Below, in pieces: positions 46,201 through 58,700 of a stretch of DNA of 64,000 nucleotides (its first letter is position 1; the number at the start of each line of letters is the position of its first letter). The stretch comes from Raphanus sativus. Lineage: Eukaryota; Streptophyta; Magnoliopsida; Brassicales; Brassicaceae. Below the pieces are notes generated by a model. That model saw only the letters and a program-made list of their open reading frames with translations, was not told the origin of the DNA and made no database searches. Position numbers and translations under genes: made by a program. Where the stretch lies: NCBI RefSeq assembly GCF_000801105.2, contig NC_079512.1, positions 24,879,848 through 24,943,847 of the forward strand, read 5' to 3'.

Positions 46201-48171
46201 ACAGAGCACCCGAACAAAGAATGCTTTACATGTTCGTCAGAGATTTATGGGTATGAAGCATCTTGCGGAGTCTATATGCTCTGGAATCTCAAGCAGTTCT
46301 TCAAGCAGCATATTTGGAAGTGAAGGTACTTTGTTTCCAATTCTGATAGAGAATCAAAGTATATGGCATTGTTTATCTAGATGGCCTCCGTGTGCGTACT
46401 TTTAATTGACATTAGTTGGGATTATTTTAAATCACTCTACAGTTTCTCAGTTAGTTATCAAAAGAATTAGTTGCTAACGGTGGATGATGTTTCTTGATAA
46501 ATCTGAGAATTTTCAGGTACAACAGGTTCATGGAAGAATTTAAACTTGCTCTGGAGTCGAGCATCTGATCCAGTTCTTGCACATGACCCATTCTCATCAA
46601 TGATGTGGGCTCTCTTTTGTCTCCCATCTCCTTTTATCACATGCGAGCAATCTCTATTATCACTTGTGCATATTTTCTACAGTGTCTCTGTTATTCAGGT
46701 ATGCAACATTGTCCTGTGGTAGACTAGTTTTGTCTCTTAAGACTTCACTTTTTCCTAATTGTGTTTTCTTTGGTGCAGACTGTAATTACCTATTGTGCAG
46801 GTCGCCTGTGTTACAATAGTGAGTTGGATTTCAAGGAAAATCTGCTTAGCGACATCTCTATAGCTTTGAGAGAATCAGGTGGTTGGGAGTATTTCAGGTC
46901 CAACACTATGGATCTGTCATGTGATATTAAAGAGACGATCCGTAAATATAGTCTTCCTTTTCTGAGGAGATGTGCGTTGCTGTGGAGGCTACTGAGAACT
47001 ACGCCTGGGAAGTTTCATGAAGAGGCAAATATGTTTGATGTGCCATCTGACTCCAACAATGACTATATGGACTTCATGTATAGCCCTCAATCTGAGCTGA
47101 ATCATGTGCTGGAATTGGAGAAAATGTTCAAGATTCCTCCCATTGATACCATTATCAGTGATGAACTTCTTTGGTCTTCATCGCAAACATGGCTTCGACA
47201 TTTCCAGATGGAATACAGAGTTAACAGAGTTGAAGGACCCCTTTGCATAACCCCTGCAATTCCTTTCCAGCTTATGAAATTACCCAATTTATACCAGGAC
47301 CTATTGCAAAGGTTTGCATCAGCGTATCCCTCTCTCTCTTGTTCTGTAAATTTATTTCCCTTAACTTCTCTAATCAAGAAAGCATTTTTTTCATTATTAT
47401 TATTAGGTATATAAAAAAGCCTTGCAGCAACTGCACGAAAGTTATCGAAGAACCGGCAATATGTCTTCTCTGTGGAAGATTGTGTTCTCCTATGTGGAGA
47501 CCTTGTTGCAGGTATTTGCTTCATCACTTTCGCTAGTCTAGAAACATCGTAGTTACTGGTTTTGAGAAACCAGTTAAATATTTTTTCAACATACTTCTAC
47601 AGAGAAAGTGGTTGTCAGACTCACGCAGTCACATGTGGTGCTGGTACTGGTGTATACCTTCTGATACGGGTATAGCTTCTCTTGTGACAATATATTTTGC
47701 ATCATTATTGGGGTTTTAAATTGATTATAACCATTCTTCATTTTTTTTCTTTCAATAGCGGACCACAATTTTGCTACAAAGATTTGCAAGACAATCACCT
47801 TGGCCATCTCCTTATTTGGATACGTTTGGAGAAGAGGTAAGCCTACCTTACAAAAAAAATATTTGATCTAATAAATTTTAATCGGTATGATCTTTTGTTG
47901 ATCCAAATGTTTACGTGCTAAGGTTATCGATTGACTTTTTTGTTCCAGGATATCGATATGCTCAGAGGAAAGCCACTATACCTGAATGAAGAACGTTATG
48001 CTGCATTAACTTACATGGTAAGTAAATGTTGTCTCGCTAAATCAAATAGGAAGAATTGCATGCATGATAAAATATATGTGTGTTCTGGTTTGTTGTCAGG
48101 TTGGATCTCATGGACTAGATCACAGCTCGAAAGTTCTCAACCAAACCACAATCGGAGCCTTCTTAACATAA
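40232..48171 (+). CDS. PRT6: E3 ubiquitin ligase PRT6 (N-recognin of the Arg/N-degron pathway), 2002 aa
   Basis: Seventeen exons: 40232-40294, 40371-41483, 41635-42830, 42919-43059, 43344-43587, 43669-44370, 44561-44755, 44867-45444, 45570-45621, 45707-46325, 46517-46698, 46779-47311, 47407-47511, 47603-47669, 47759-47836, 47949-48017, 48100-48171 (6009 nt, all phases agree). The UBR box at about residues 121-190 has the zinc-binding pattern (CGSVWGRNDIAYKCRTC, CAICVSCF, GGCCDCGDETAWKREGFC) that binds basic N-termini. A RING-H2 domain spans exons 8-10 (SSCGHAVHQSC and GEFLCPTCRR). A C-terminal Cys/His region (CLLCGRLCSP through HAVTCGAG) matches the UBR autoinhibitory domain. In Arabidopsis (At5g02310) PRT6 degrades Arg-tagged group VII ERFs and controls hypoxia and germination responses. 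Intron 5 uses a GC donor (43588-43589). The start MDTDSPLFGSF matches the known N-terminus. Confidence 0.95.
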
Positions 48172-49050
48172 AAGAAAAGGCCTTCGTTCTCTTTCTATCC
48201 TTCTCTTCTCAGGGATTGTTCTGTGTAGATTATATATGCTGCTTTTTAAATCACCATCATTAAAGATCCTAAAGATTTGAGAGATTTTCTGATGATTTCC
48301 TTTATTTTTATTTTTATTATAGAATCTGTCACGTTGTTTGGTTGATTTCTTTATTTGTGGAGATGACATCATCATGTTTGTAAATAAAAGTATTTTCTTT
48401 GCGATACAGTAGCTTCATTTGTTCAAAAATGGTTGAGAAATATCCAAATTTTCCTACACATAATTGATCACAGAATAAGAGTAAAACGAAGATGATGATC
48501 TCAGCCTTAGGTTTGTGTAACAAAGTCCAAAACAAAGTGTGGTGAGCCCCTTTTGAAGATAATCAATGGCTTGGTGAGTTGGAGATGGTTGGGTTCGTTG
48601 ACTTCGTTCACGTCAAGGCAGATACATAACATGTTCGAAGGAGCCAATGTAAGGAATACTTGAGAAGCCAATTTGTCTCAACAAAGACTCCTTAGTTGTT
48701 GTTATCTCTAGCAAACAACAATCAGTTTGTATTGTATGTTGCGCGTTTTTCATTAGCTCATTGGTTGACCTTGATTGTTGTGCACTGAGCAAGAAAGAAA
48801 GAAACAACCATAAAAAGTTCCGACTGAAACTTCAGTTACAAACCCCATAAGACTATTTGGAACCATACATAGTCACACACGGGTACAACATGCAGAGAGA
48901 TATCTAATGAGCAAACAATAAAAGTACACAGGAAAAGACGAAAAAACAACAGGGGTAATAGCACCGGCCAAACAACCGGCGAAATGAGCCATTATTTCAT
49001 ATAACCAAACATAACATAACATTAGGTTTACTGCAGAGTTTGGAGGTTGT
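48172..49050. other. Intergenic between convergent PRT6 and MT2B
   Basis: Contains the two 3' UTRs. No gene, repeat or RNA is recognised. Confidence 0.5.
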
Positions 49051-49476
49051 TCATTTACAGGTGCAATTGTCGCACTTGCAGTCAGATCCGCATTTGCAGC
49101 CATCATTCTCGGCGAAGAAAGTCTCGCCCGAAGCCTCATACTGGGAGTTCATCGACGACGGAGCAACGCCGAGGATAAGAGTCTCGGTGGTGGTAGTCTC
49201 GCCTGAGAAGCCCAAGTCTGGGTACATTTTGCAACTGTACAAAGCGAAAGAACAAGATCGTTTGTCAACAAGATGATTAAAAAAAATCTCCAAATTCAAA
49301 ATATATTTTCTGGCAAATGAAAACACCAAGAGGGTCTCTCACAAACTGCTGCATGAAGCAAAAATTTCTCGGCAAAAGGTTTACAAAAAGGACGAGAGGG
49401 GGGAGATATTTTACCCTTTGCAGCCATCGCACTTGCAGTCAGATCCGCAGCTACAGTTTCCTCCACAGCAAGACAT
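49051..49476 (-). CDS. MT2B: Type 2 metallothionein MT2B, 81 aa
   Basis: Two exons: 49476-49415 and 49234-49051 (246 nt, one GT-AG intron of 180 bp). The N-terminal Cys domain starts [19 protein letters not shown] with eight cysteines (3, 4, 8, 10, 14, 16, 19, 22). A Cys-free spacer has the family's [20 protein letters not shown] and [12 protein letters not shown]. The C-terminal domain is [15 protein letters not shown] with six cysteines. It binds Cu and Zn and acts in cytosolic metal buffering. The [16 protein letters not shown] spacer favours MT2B (At5g02380, from memory) over MT2A. The CC pair at the start defines type 2. Confidence 0.95.
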
Positions 49477-49875
49477 CGTCTCTAAGAAACTTTGAAGAAA
49501 TCTAAAATGTTAATTTTGCTTTGAGAGAGAGAGATACTGAGATAACGAGGAGGCCGTGATCCCATATTTATATAGAAAACGAGAGATTATGGACCCTTCC
49601 ACCTGTCAAGACTTTAGTCAATTCTTATCTCTAACCTGTGAAGGCTGTAGTCAACTCTTATCTCCTAATAATGGTTCCAGTATTCATTTCTGTTTAATAC
49701 GTACCATCTTTTTCTAACAACAGAGAAATTAAATATTTGAGAATGATGTTAACATGACAAGTCATTTCCATTGAAAATTGAAACCAAACTCCATTAATGT
49801 GATTTGTTTCAAAAAGATTTTTACCATCAATTCAAAAATTACCATTAGTTTCTTACCAAATTCAAAACAAAGTGG
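49477..49875. other. MT2B upstream region
   Basis: Likely MT2B promoter and leader (minus direction); TATA-like TATATAAATATG (minus, about 49563-49574) lies about 90 bp upstream of the ATG. CTTATCTCTAACCTG and CTTATCTCCTAATAA, each preceded by AGTCAA, repeat at 49614-49675. Confidence 0.45.
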
Positions 49876-49887
49876 TACCAGTAGGTA

Positions 49888-50545
49888 GGGTTGGTATTTC
49901 ATGAGTTAAATTTGATTTGATTCGTTTTGATTCATAAAAAAATATCATGTAAGTTTTCGAAACAAAGTAAATATTAAAAATCAATAACCGTTAAAAATGA
50001 AACAAATCACAAATATTAAAAAAAAATAAAGACGGATATCCAATCCGCTCTAATTTTTATACAAATAGATGTATATCTACGATTAAATATAAAGTTTTAA
50101 ATAATAACGTTATATAATTATTCTTTAACAAATAATTTTATTAAATTTTATTCCAAACATTACTTATAAAAATATTAAATTAAAAAGGACTATAAATTTT
50201 TTATACAAAACTAAATTTTTCTAAAAACATGTTTTATAAAAATATTAATTTTTAAAAATTATAAAACATATGGTTTCGTTAAAATTTTACTTTATATTTT
50301 TACTATGTTAAAAGATATTTCTAAAAAATAAATGGGTATTGTTTCTTTTCCTAGATTTACTTGTATTGAACCAAGTAGATGAAATATCTGCAAATATTCG
50401 TGATATTCGCAAATGTCAAAAACAAATTCGGATATCTGTATTTTTGCAAAATAAAGCAAATTGGAAAATCAGATATCCATCAAGTACGTAGCAAATCACA
50501 AATACTAAAAATATACTATTACACTATTTGATCAATGCACTTGCC
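49888..50545. mobile_element. Putative 658-bp insertion with 12-bp direct repeats
   Basis: An AT-rich block lies between identical 12-mers TACCAGTAGGTA (49876-49887 and 50546-50557), as expected for a target-site duplication. The interior has GATATTCGCAAAT / GATATCTGTATTT-type words and no open frame. Its ends (GGGTTGGTATTT... and ...GCACTTGCC) are not clearly inverted, so the class is unresolved. Confidence 0.45.
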
Positions 50546-50557
50546 TACCAGTAGGTA

Positions 50558-51529
50558 CCGTTAACAAACCAGATAGCTTATCTTTTTAGCAAGATGAGGA
50601 ACTTTAATGGGGTGTATTGAATCTCAAAATTTGAAGTGATTTGATTTTTATTGAGTTTCTAAATAATTACAGAAGAATCTGAGAATTTGATGTGATTTTT
50701 GTTAAATAACTTTAGAATTTTATATAAAATTATGAGATTTAGATTTTAATTTTTATAACTAAGAATTCTTTCTCAGACACTATAAAAACACTTAAAATAT
50801 TTTTTCAACTTAAATTTTTTGTTAAATAACAGTAGATTTTAAAGTATTTTTTAAATCCATGTTTAAACAACAGTGAATTTATCATATTAATACAAATCAT
50901 CTCAAACTTTTAATTGAAAACGTCCTATTGGAGTTCCCAAGGACTTGCTCTCACACGATTCAATTTTTTTTAACTGCATATATTTGATGGAATAAAAAGG
51001 AAACAAATCTTGAGGAAAATATAATTAAACAAGGAAACATAGCCCTGCTTGCTCCCTTCGAAAAAAAAAGCGAAACATTGAAAAACATCCTCAAACTTGA
51101 AAACTATCCCACCACCATAGAAATACTTGTCACACTCCATGATGCAAGTAGCAACTATCCCATGATCTACTTGACATTTTTGGATTTTGTGATTGGTTTT
51201 ATAAGATATATATAGTTTATCATTTATTGATTAGATATTATATATTGGTTGATTTTCTTTTGTTTTTAAAAAAGTTTCTTAAGAGAAGATGTTGCAAAAG
51301 AAAGTAGTGTTCCAAAGTTTGGCTTCCATGACTTTCGACAAAGCGAAGTAAAAGTAACCAAAAAGATGAGGCAAGTTGGGGTGGCTACCAAAAGAAATGT
51401 GTACCCATGATGGAGTTTGTCCATTCTATGCAAGTATTCGAATCAAACCTATAGAAAAAGGTAATGGTAAAATTAGGAGGACCGTCCATATTGGGTATAC
51501 TGCATTCTTGACAAGTCCAATTCCATAAT
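50558..51529. other. Intergenic
   Basis: No gene or bounded element recognised. Confidence 0.45.
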
Positions 51530-53267
51530 GATTGTGTTTTGCTTTTCTTTATAGAGATAATTTGTGTAATATACCCACGGAAGATACAAATTGGTTAAAT
51601 GACCATGACAATGAATAACTCAAAAATGAGTAATATTTTGGTACTGTGCGGACGAAAATACCCTTGTTTTATCAAATACAGATTCTGGAGAGATGAGGTG
51701 TGTGTCAGAGACGTGCGTCAGAACTCAGAAACGTGTGTCAGACTGCAGAGATCAGCAGCAAAGCAGACAATTGACTATTGAATAAAGCAGTGAAAATCAA
51801 ATCAAAATTATATTACCCATAAGATATTCAATAACAACTAATATGTTGTGTTACATATCCAATATATATTAACAGTTAACTTTTGTTATTGTCAAACGTT
51901 ACCTAGTTTTCACTACGTGTAACTCTAGAATTTAGCGAGTACACATTATGTTAGTTGATTTAGCGAGTACAAATAATGTATCAGATAAATTAATCCACGC
52001 TATGTATCAACCCATTTGCCATCTAACAAACTAAGTATCAAAAATGTACAAGTTCGCAAGTTATTTATTCAACCATTTATCATCTACACAAACCATATAT
52101 CAATGAACGTCAAGTCTCTTGTAATATCATAAAACCAATTATCAATTCTTTGGTATCATATTATATATCAGCACACAATACATGTATCAAGTAACTAATC
52201 GTTATTATCAATTCGTTGAGATCATATTATGTGTTCTTTGGTTATAATTGAACGAGTTAGCAGGAAAGTGCAAAGTTAACAAGCAACAAAAGAGATAAAT
52301 ATACATGGTGTAAGCCAAATATTTTTAACATTTAAAAACATAGTTAGCCGGTAACAATGAAGTTAACAAACAACGACTGAGTTATCTGGTCATGATTCTG
52401 AAGATAAGCTACTCAATAGCCGTAACTAGCCAAGTAACAAGGAAAATGAGACTTCAACAAACAATGTATGGGATATAAACCAAGGTTGTAAATAACTTTG
52501 TAGCGTCTAACACTTTATGTTACTCTGCATAGGATCCTACATAAAATAACGGTAAAAAAAATAAACATAGGGTAAGAGCGTGAACAAAATAACAACTAAG
52601 CCCGATAAATAAGCACGATACTAATCAACAAGGTAGAGAGTAATAATCCATTTAACAGTTACCTACACTATTACAAAGATAACTAACCTGGCATTCGGTA
52701 TTGATGTTTTTAGCGTGACCGGAAATTAGACAATATTTAATAGCTTGTGATGGTTTATTTGACCTCGACACATTGTCTTCTTCTAAGACCACCACTTCGA
52801 TGTATTTCATAGATGAGTGTTAGTGATTAGTATTACTAAGATAGGTTAAAATTTGGAGTTGTGTTTTGGTAAGACATATTGTTACCGACTAACGATTTGA
52901 GTTAACAATCAAGCGAACAAGATGTATGTTGGGTGTATTAAGCTAATTTAGCGACAAAAATATAGTGTATTGATCACCTAAATTCCGTGTTAATACATCT
53001 AATAATTGGTTATTTGTATTGATCATTTTGGGAAGATATCTTGTTACCGACTAATGATTTGAGTTAATGACTAAGCGATCAAGCACTATTTTAAAGCCTA
53101 ACGATTTGATTTAACGAATAAAATATAATGGTCCACTAGTACACATGAATTATCTGTTAAAAATGAAAAAGTCGATAGTGTACATAAAGAAACAAACAAT
53201 CCTTAAAATCTTAAACAAAGTCTGTAGTAGACTGACCAACCACTACTTCGAGAGATCTTCATGAAAT

Positions 53268-53500
53268 TTAAGAATCAGTTGATTTGCGGCGTCTGGAAGA
53301 ACGCGAGGAGTGATAACTTACATCCATCGACACTGAATCTGCATGAGCTTCAATCAATAGGACATTCATGACGGCTGCATCGGTTGGGCTTCGACTTTGA
53401 GGGATTTCTTTACATCTCAAAACCGAAAGTTCTTCAAAACTACATACTTTCTGAGAGGCCACTGATTTGAGGACATATGGGCTCCAGCTGACTGTATACG
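53268..53500 (-). pseudogene. Decayed Ulp1-like cysteine protease C-terminal fragment
   Basis: The minus-strand frame reads KEIPQSRSPTDAAVMNVLLI then EAHADSVSMDV, aligning by eye with the C-terminal box of Ulp1-family proteases (Q, a few residues, DCGV, hydrophobic stretch, IE-HA). The catalytic DCG is replaced by TDAA, so it would be inactive. There is no recognisable His or Asp region upstream. Transposon-borne Ulp1 domains are common in plant MULEs. Confidence 0.4.
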
Positions 53501-53639
53501 GATCCTCTAGAATTTACTTGACAGCCACCTTCAATGAGTGCACATAAATACTGTTATAAAATAACACATCAATTAACAAGACTAAATATGTAAACACTAT
53601 GTGTCATCCTAGCGGTTAAAATTATAAATAACCATATCT

Positions 53640-54362
53640 AAACAGCTTATCAGATAAAAACTTTATTAACCTTAAACATGTATATCATATACTATCACCT
53701 CTCTATTCTATCAATCTTGTTAGCCACTTGTTAGCCGCTAAATGGATATGTATCGATCAACAAACAAATTAGCAGCTATAAGTTGTTTTTAACGTAAACA
53801 AAGTATATGCATATTCTATCAACTCTATATTTTATGAATCTTGTTAACCGCTAAAAATACAATTAGCCATAATTAAATAAAGTTAGTTGATATATATTGT
53901 ATTTACGTTAAACTAGTATATGTATGAATTATCACCTCTACATTCTACCAATCTTGCTAATCGCAAAAAGATAGTTATCCACAAATAAACATTGGGGTGC
54001 ACTGACGCCATCAAATTAGCGGATACATAGCCATATCTAAAAAGCTTAGCGGATAAATAATTTGTTAACCCTAAACCAGTACACTGTATACTATCACCTC
54101 TCTATTTTATCAATCTTGTTAACCACTAAAATGACATGTATCCCTCAACAGACATATTAGCAACTATAAGTTGTATTTAACATAAACAAAGTATATGCTT
54201 GCCCTATCACCTCTATATTTTATCAATCTTGTTAACCGTTAAAAAACCATTATCAATAATCAAACAAAGTTAGCGGACCTATGTTGTACTTACCTTAAAC
54301 CAGTATATGTATGAACTATTACCTCTACATTCTACCAATCTTGTTAATCGCAACGACATGTT
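53640..54362. repeat. Tandem array: about 130-bp subunits in two roughly 395-bp higher-order copies
   Basis: A core CTCTAYATTYTAYCAATCTTG followed by TTAACCGCTAAA recurs about six times (near 53701, 53826, 53938, 54100, 54213, 54330). Subunits 1-3 match subunits 4-6 better than each other; for example CTATCACCTCTCTATT at 53692 and 54092, and CCTCTACATTCTACCAATCTTG near 53935 and 54322. This is a three-unit higher-order repeat present twice. No coding frame runs through it. Confidence 0.75.
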
Positions 54363-55011
54363 GTCCAAAGGGACCCGAGAATGGCAGATTTTCTTCAATG
54401 GCCGAGTCTTCTCAAAAGTTAAATTGCGTAAGAACTCCGTCCATCTTTTCAGACTCAAGGGCGTCAATAACCAGCTTAGATGATCATGATTTTGTGATAC
54501 GAGTTCACTCGGTTATTCAAAGACTCTTCGCCATCTGCAAAAATCATTTAAAGAAGAAAAATTCCCTACATTGAATGCGCAATTAGGGCAGAAAGAAACA
54601 ATAGATATCGAAGATTTAAAGGATTTAACAAAAATGGAGAGTGAGAGGATTTTGAGATTATAAATGTTGGGATGAAACGAATAAAAAATATTGGTAGAAA
54701 TATTAAACTAGGATGATTGTAGAAACAAGAATAAATGTCTCTTTGATGTTCTGGACAAAAACACTAATACACAATTAGCTTTGTTTTGTTTTTTTTTCTG
54801 AAAAGCTATGAGACAACTAATTGTCCAATGTGTAGAACGTTTCTTTCTGTCATGCAACAGAATCTATAGTTCAAAAAGAAATAGCACAGAGGGGTAAAAT
54901 GGTCATAGAAATGTGGACTATATACTTGAGGTCATATGACAAATATATGATTCATTTAGGTGTAGTTCCACCAATTTCTGTTCTTTATATTGGATTGTGT
55001 TTTGCTTTTCT

Positions 55012-55190
55012 CGTGATAAGAAAGTAACGTAAAGATAAGCAAAAAAAGAAGGAACAAAATGCTTAGAATGTTAGGAACTAGTTTAACAACAATTTAAAAT
55101 GAGTATTTTATATTTGCATGATTTGGTATTATTTGTTCTCCAAATCTCAAGTCGGAGGAGGATCAGAAAAAGAAAAATATACAACAATGT
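55012..55190. other. Spacer before tRNA-Lys
   Basis: Short AT-rich spacer; nothing recognised. Confidence 0.5.
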
Positions 55191-55263
55191 CGCCCACCGT
55201 GGGGCTCGAACCCACGACCACAAGGTTAAGAGCCTTGCGCTCTACCAACTGAGCTAGACGGGC
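55191..55263 (-). tRNA. tRNA-Lys (anticodon CUU)
   Basis: The minus strand gives a complete 73-nt cloverleaf: acceptor GCCCGTC pairing with GGTGGGC (with G-U pairs), box A TAGCTCAGTTGG, anticodon stem CAAGG/CCTTG with loop CTCTTAA (anticodon CTT), and a T-arm containing GGTTCGAGCCC (box B). The discriminator is G. There is no intron and no encoded CCA. Confidence 0.97.
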
Positions 55264-55768
55264 CTTTGCGAACAATGCGTACATACACATTATCGTTATT
55301 AGAAGACCGTTTGTTCTTGTTAAACAAGTAACTCGATACAAGCATTTGATCCTAATGTTAAAACTATTCTAATAACAAAAAGAAACAGAGAATATATGAA
55401 CCCCCCAGTATCTGAAGAACCAAACTTTTGTCCATACCAAATAAACCCTGGACACCATCCTCATCGCTCCACTCAAATGGTCTAAAACAAGAACATGGCC
55501 ATCGTACTAAACACATTGATACTGACAACGAAAATGGGCTTTTATATGGGCTTATCTAATACAAATTAAACTAAACGAGTTGAAACATCACATTTACAAA
55601 TCCCCCACCCCATTAATAGTGTTAGGGATCCCTTGATTATCTCCTTCCCACTCCTCTCCCTCCAAAACAATCACACCACAAAGGAAACAAAACAAAAAAA
55701 AATGGCTCGCAAGAAAATTTGAATTTTAATCTGCCAAAACTATTCGAAAAAAAACCCTATGTATAGCT
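55264..55768 (+). promoter_or_regulatory. Upstream region of the WD40 gene
   Basis: Spacer and promoter. A C-rich/CT-rich leader (CCTTCCCACTCCTCTCCCTCC, about 55643-55663) precedes the start codon by about 110 bp. Confidence 0.4.
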
Positions 55769-58700
55769 ATGGCGAATCGAGACGGCGTGAACGGGAAGCA
55801 ACTCGAACGGAGGAAGACGATGACGATGAACTGGGCGGGGTTAGGGGAGTTTGAAGAAGACGACCACGACGACGACGACCACTTCTTCGAGACCTCTAAC
55901 CGCATCTCCACCGTCGTACCCGTGGATTTAGCTTCATCCTCCGACGAGGAAGGCGAGTTCGACGATTGCCGGATCTCCTTCTCCCGCCCTCCTCCTCCTC
56001 ATCCCGAGCCGAACATGTCTCCCGATTACGATATCTGGATGTCGGCGCCCGGATCTATAACCGAGCGCCGACGCAAGCTCCTCAACGGGATGGGGCTGGA
56101 GTCGAGGAAGAGCATGCTCGGTTCCATCTCGATCCAGCGCGTGAGCAATCCCGTAACGGCTCAGCTAGCCGTTACGGAAGCAGCGAAGGTCAAAGATCCC
56201 GATCGTGATCCTTTTCCGGTAGTAGCGAATCAACAACGTCTTCATCGTTCTCCTGAGCATATGATCGTACGGTCCAGATCTGATTCTGACATCGAATCTT
56301 CCTCCGCGGAGAAAAAGAGGAGAGACGAGATGTTAGGGAAGAAAACGTCGAAATCACGTCTCACCAGAACCGCGTCTGCTGCGGTTGGAGCTCACTGCGC
56401 GAGAACGCAAACGCAAGCCTCGCCTTCTGCAAAACCAAACGGTCGATCTCAAGGCGGGAAACGTTGCGGCGCGATGCTCTCCTCCGCGGTTTCGAATACT
56501 CAGTTCAGCGCCTTCTTCCTGATAAAGAATCTAGATACAGGCAAAGAGTTCGTGGTGAAGGAGTACGGAGAGAACGGGATGTGGAACCGGCTCAGCGATA
56601 TCCAAACCGGTAAGCAGCTGACGATGGACGAGTTCGAGAAGAGCGTCGGTTACTCTACCGTCGTTAAAGACCTCATGAGGCGAGAGAGCGCCGCGAGCTC
56701 GACTAATGACATGAGGAAGTTGATGTCGAAGAGCTTGAGAGTGAGCAAGAAGAAAGGAGCCGCGTTGCTTAAGAACATAAAGGGAGTCGCTCACTCGATG
56801 AGCTCCAAGGCTTCTTCTTCGGAGAAGGATTCTTCTTCTGCTGGTAGTAGTAGTAGTCCTAAAGTAGTCGACGCGAAGAGCAACGACCAAGGGAATCAGT
56901 GGGTGAAGGTGAGGCATTCGGGGAAGTCACATAAAGATCTGAGCGCTTTGCATCTCTGCCAAGAGATTCAAGCTCATCAAGGAGCTATCTGGACTATGAA
57001 GTTCAGTTTAGATACTCATTTGTTAGCGAGCGGAGGGGAGGATTGCGCGATTCACGTGTGGGAGGTTCAGGAATGTGAGATCATGTCGATGAACGAAGGG
57101 AGCTTGACACCGATTCATCCTTCCATGTCTGCTTCTTCTTCTTCTTCTTCTTCTGCGGAAGGTGGTGATGATTCAGAAGTGCACAGCGAGAAGAAGAAGA
57201 AAGGGAAAGGTTCGTCTGCTAGAAAAGGAAACCAGATACCGGATTACGTCCATGCGCCTGAAACTGTCTTCTCGCTGTCGGATAAACCAATGTGCTCTTT
57301 CACTGGCCATTTGGATGATGTTCTGGACTTATCCTGGTCTAGGTCAAATGTTAGTTTATGTTTCTTTATTGTCAAGTTTGATGCAAGCAACCCATGATCA
57401 AAACAACTTAACAGTGCTTTCTCGTGCAGCTATTGCTTTCATCTTCCAAGGACAAAACCGTACGGTTATGGGATATCGAAACTCAAAGCTGCCTAAAACT
57501 GTTTGCCCACAATGACTATGGTAAGATAAGAAGCTGTCTTTTAATTCTCACAATGCTCTCGGAGCTTTAATGCCTTACGCTTTGGTTTTTTCAGTTACTT
57601 GTGTACATTTTAATCCATTGGATGAAGATTACTTCATAAGTGGCTCACTTGATGCCAAGATCCGTATTTGGAACATATCGAACCGTCAAGTAGTGGAGTG
57701 GAATGATCTAAATGAAATGGTTACCGCGGTTTGTTACACTCCTGATGGTCAGGTAAATAATTCTCTCTTGGACTGTCACATTCATGTACTTGAGAAACTG
57801 ATGACCTCGTATTAATTATCTCTATGTGTCTTTGGTACGTAGGCTGCATTTGTAGGCTCGCATAAAGGAAACTGCCGGCTTTACAGTGCAGAGGGTATAG
57901 TGGCTAAAGACCTGTTCTGTTTTGTAACTATGTTTGGTAATTAACCTTACACTTAAAACTTGTTTCTCTTTTAATTGATCAGACTGCAAGCTGGAGCAAA
58001 CAAACCATATTGATCTGCAAAACAAAAAGAAAGCTCAAGCTAAAAAGATCACAGCTTTCCAGGTTTCACTAGAAATCTAAACAGTTACTTTAGTTGGTTT
58101 ATATCAGAGAGGATTGTTCCTTTCCTTACCATTGAGTTTTGTATGAACAGTTTTCACCGATTAATCCAGCAGAAGTGCTTGTAACTTCTGCTGATTCACG
58201 CATTCGGATTCTTGATGGCACTGAACTTGTTCAAAAATTCCGAGGTACTAAATTTATTTGAAACAATTCATTCATTTCTTCATCTAATTTCACAAAAAAA
58301 TAAATATTCTATATATTAATCTTTTTTTTTTGTAAACTAATCTTGTATTGATCCATAATAAACATGCAGGTTTCAAAAACACATGCAGCCAAATGACAGC
58401 ATCGTACACACTAGACGCTAAACACATTATCTGCGCAAGCGAGGACTCGCAGGTTTACGTGTGGAAACACGAAGAGCCACGACTAGGAATCACCGGTAGA
58501 AAAACCATCGCCATGTGTACTTCTTACGAAACCTTCCCTTGCAAAGACGTTTCCGTTGCAATCCCCTGGCATGGCGTCGTAAAAGGCGAACCACCACCCA
58601 CACAAACTCATTCCAAGAAAAACACGAAAAAAACTTCAACCGCCACTACACAAGAAAACGCAACCGGTGGTAAAAAGTCCGGTCTCCCACCGTTACCTAA

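Larger units (their letters stand above)
51549..54992. mobile_element. Putative decayed MULE-like element (VANDAL/Ulp1-bearing type), about 3.4 kb
   Basis: The 19-bp sequence GATTGTGTTTTGCTTTTCT occurs just outside both ends (51530-51548 and 54993-55011), either a target duplication or a duplicated flank. The interior is unusual: the right third is a tandem array (listed separately), and the left part repeats GTTACCGACTAA(C/T)GATTTGAGTTAA (about 52880 and 53043). A minus-strand fragment resembles the C-terminal part of Ulp1-type proteases, which some plant Mutator-like elements carry. No transposase was recognised. Element identity is therefore an inference from repeat architecture plus the protease trace. 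Confidence 0.4.

Noticed and set aside
55726..55911. Minus-strand open frame over the WD40 gene start, and other antisense frames over PRT6 and the WD40 gene
   Set aside because: They are shadows of the Asp/Ser-rich or otherwise biased coding strand, lacking any family resemblance.
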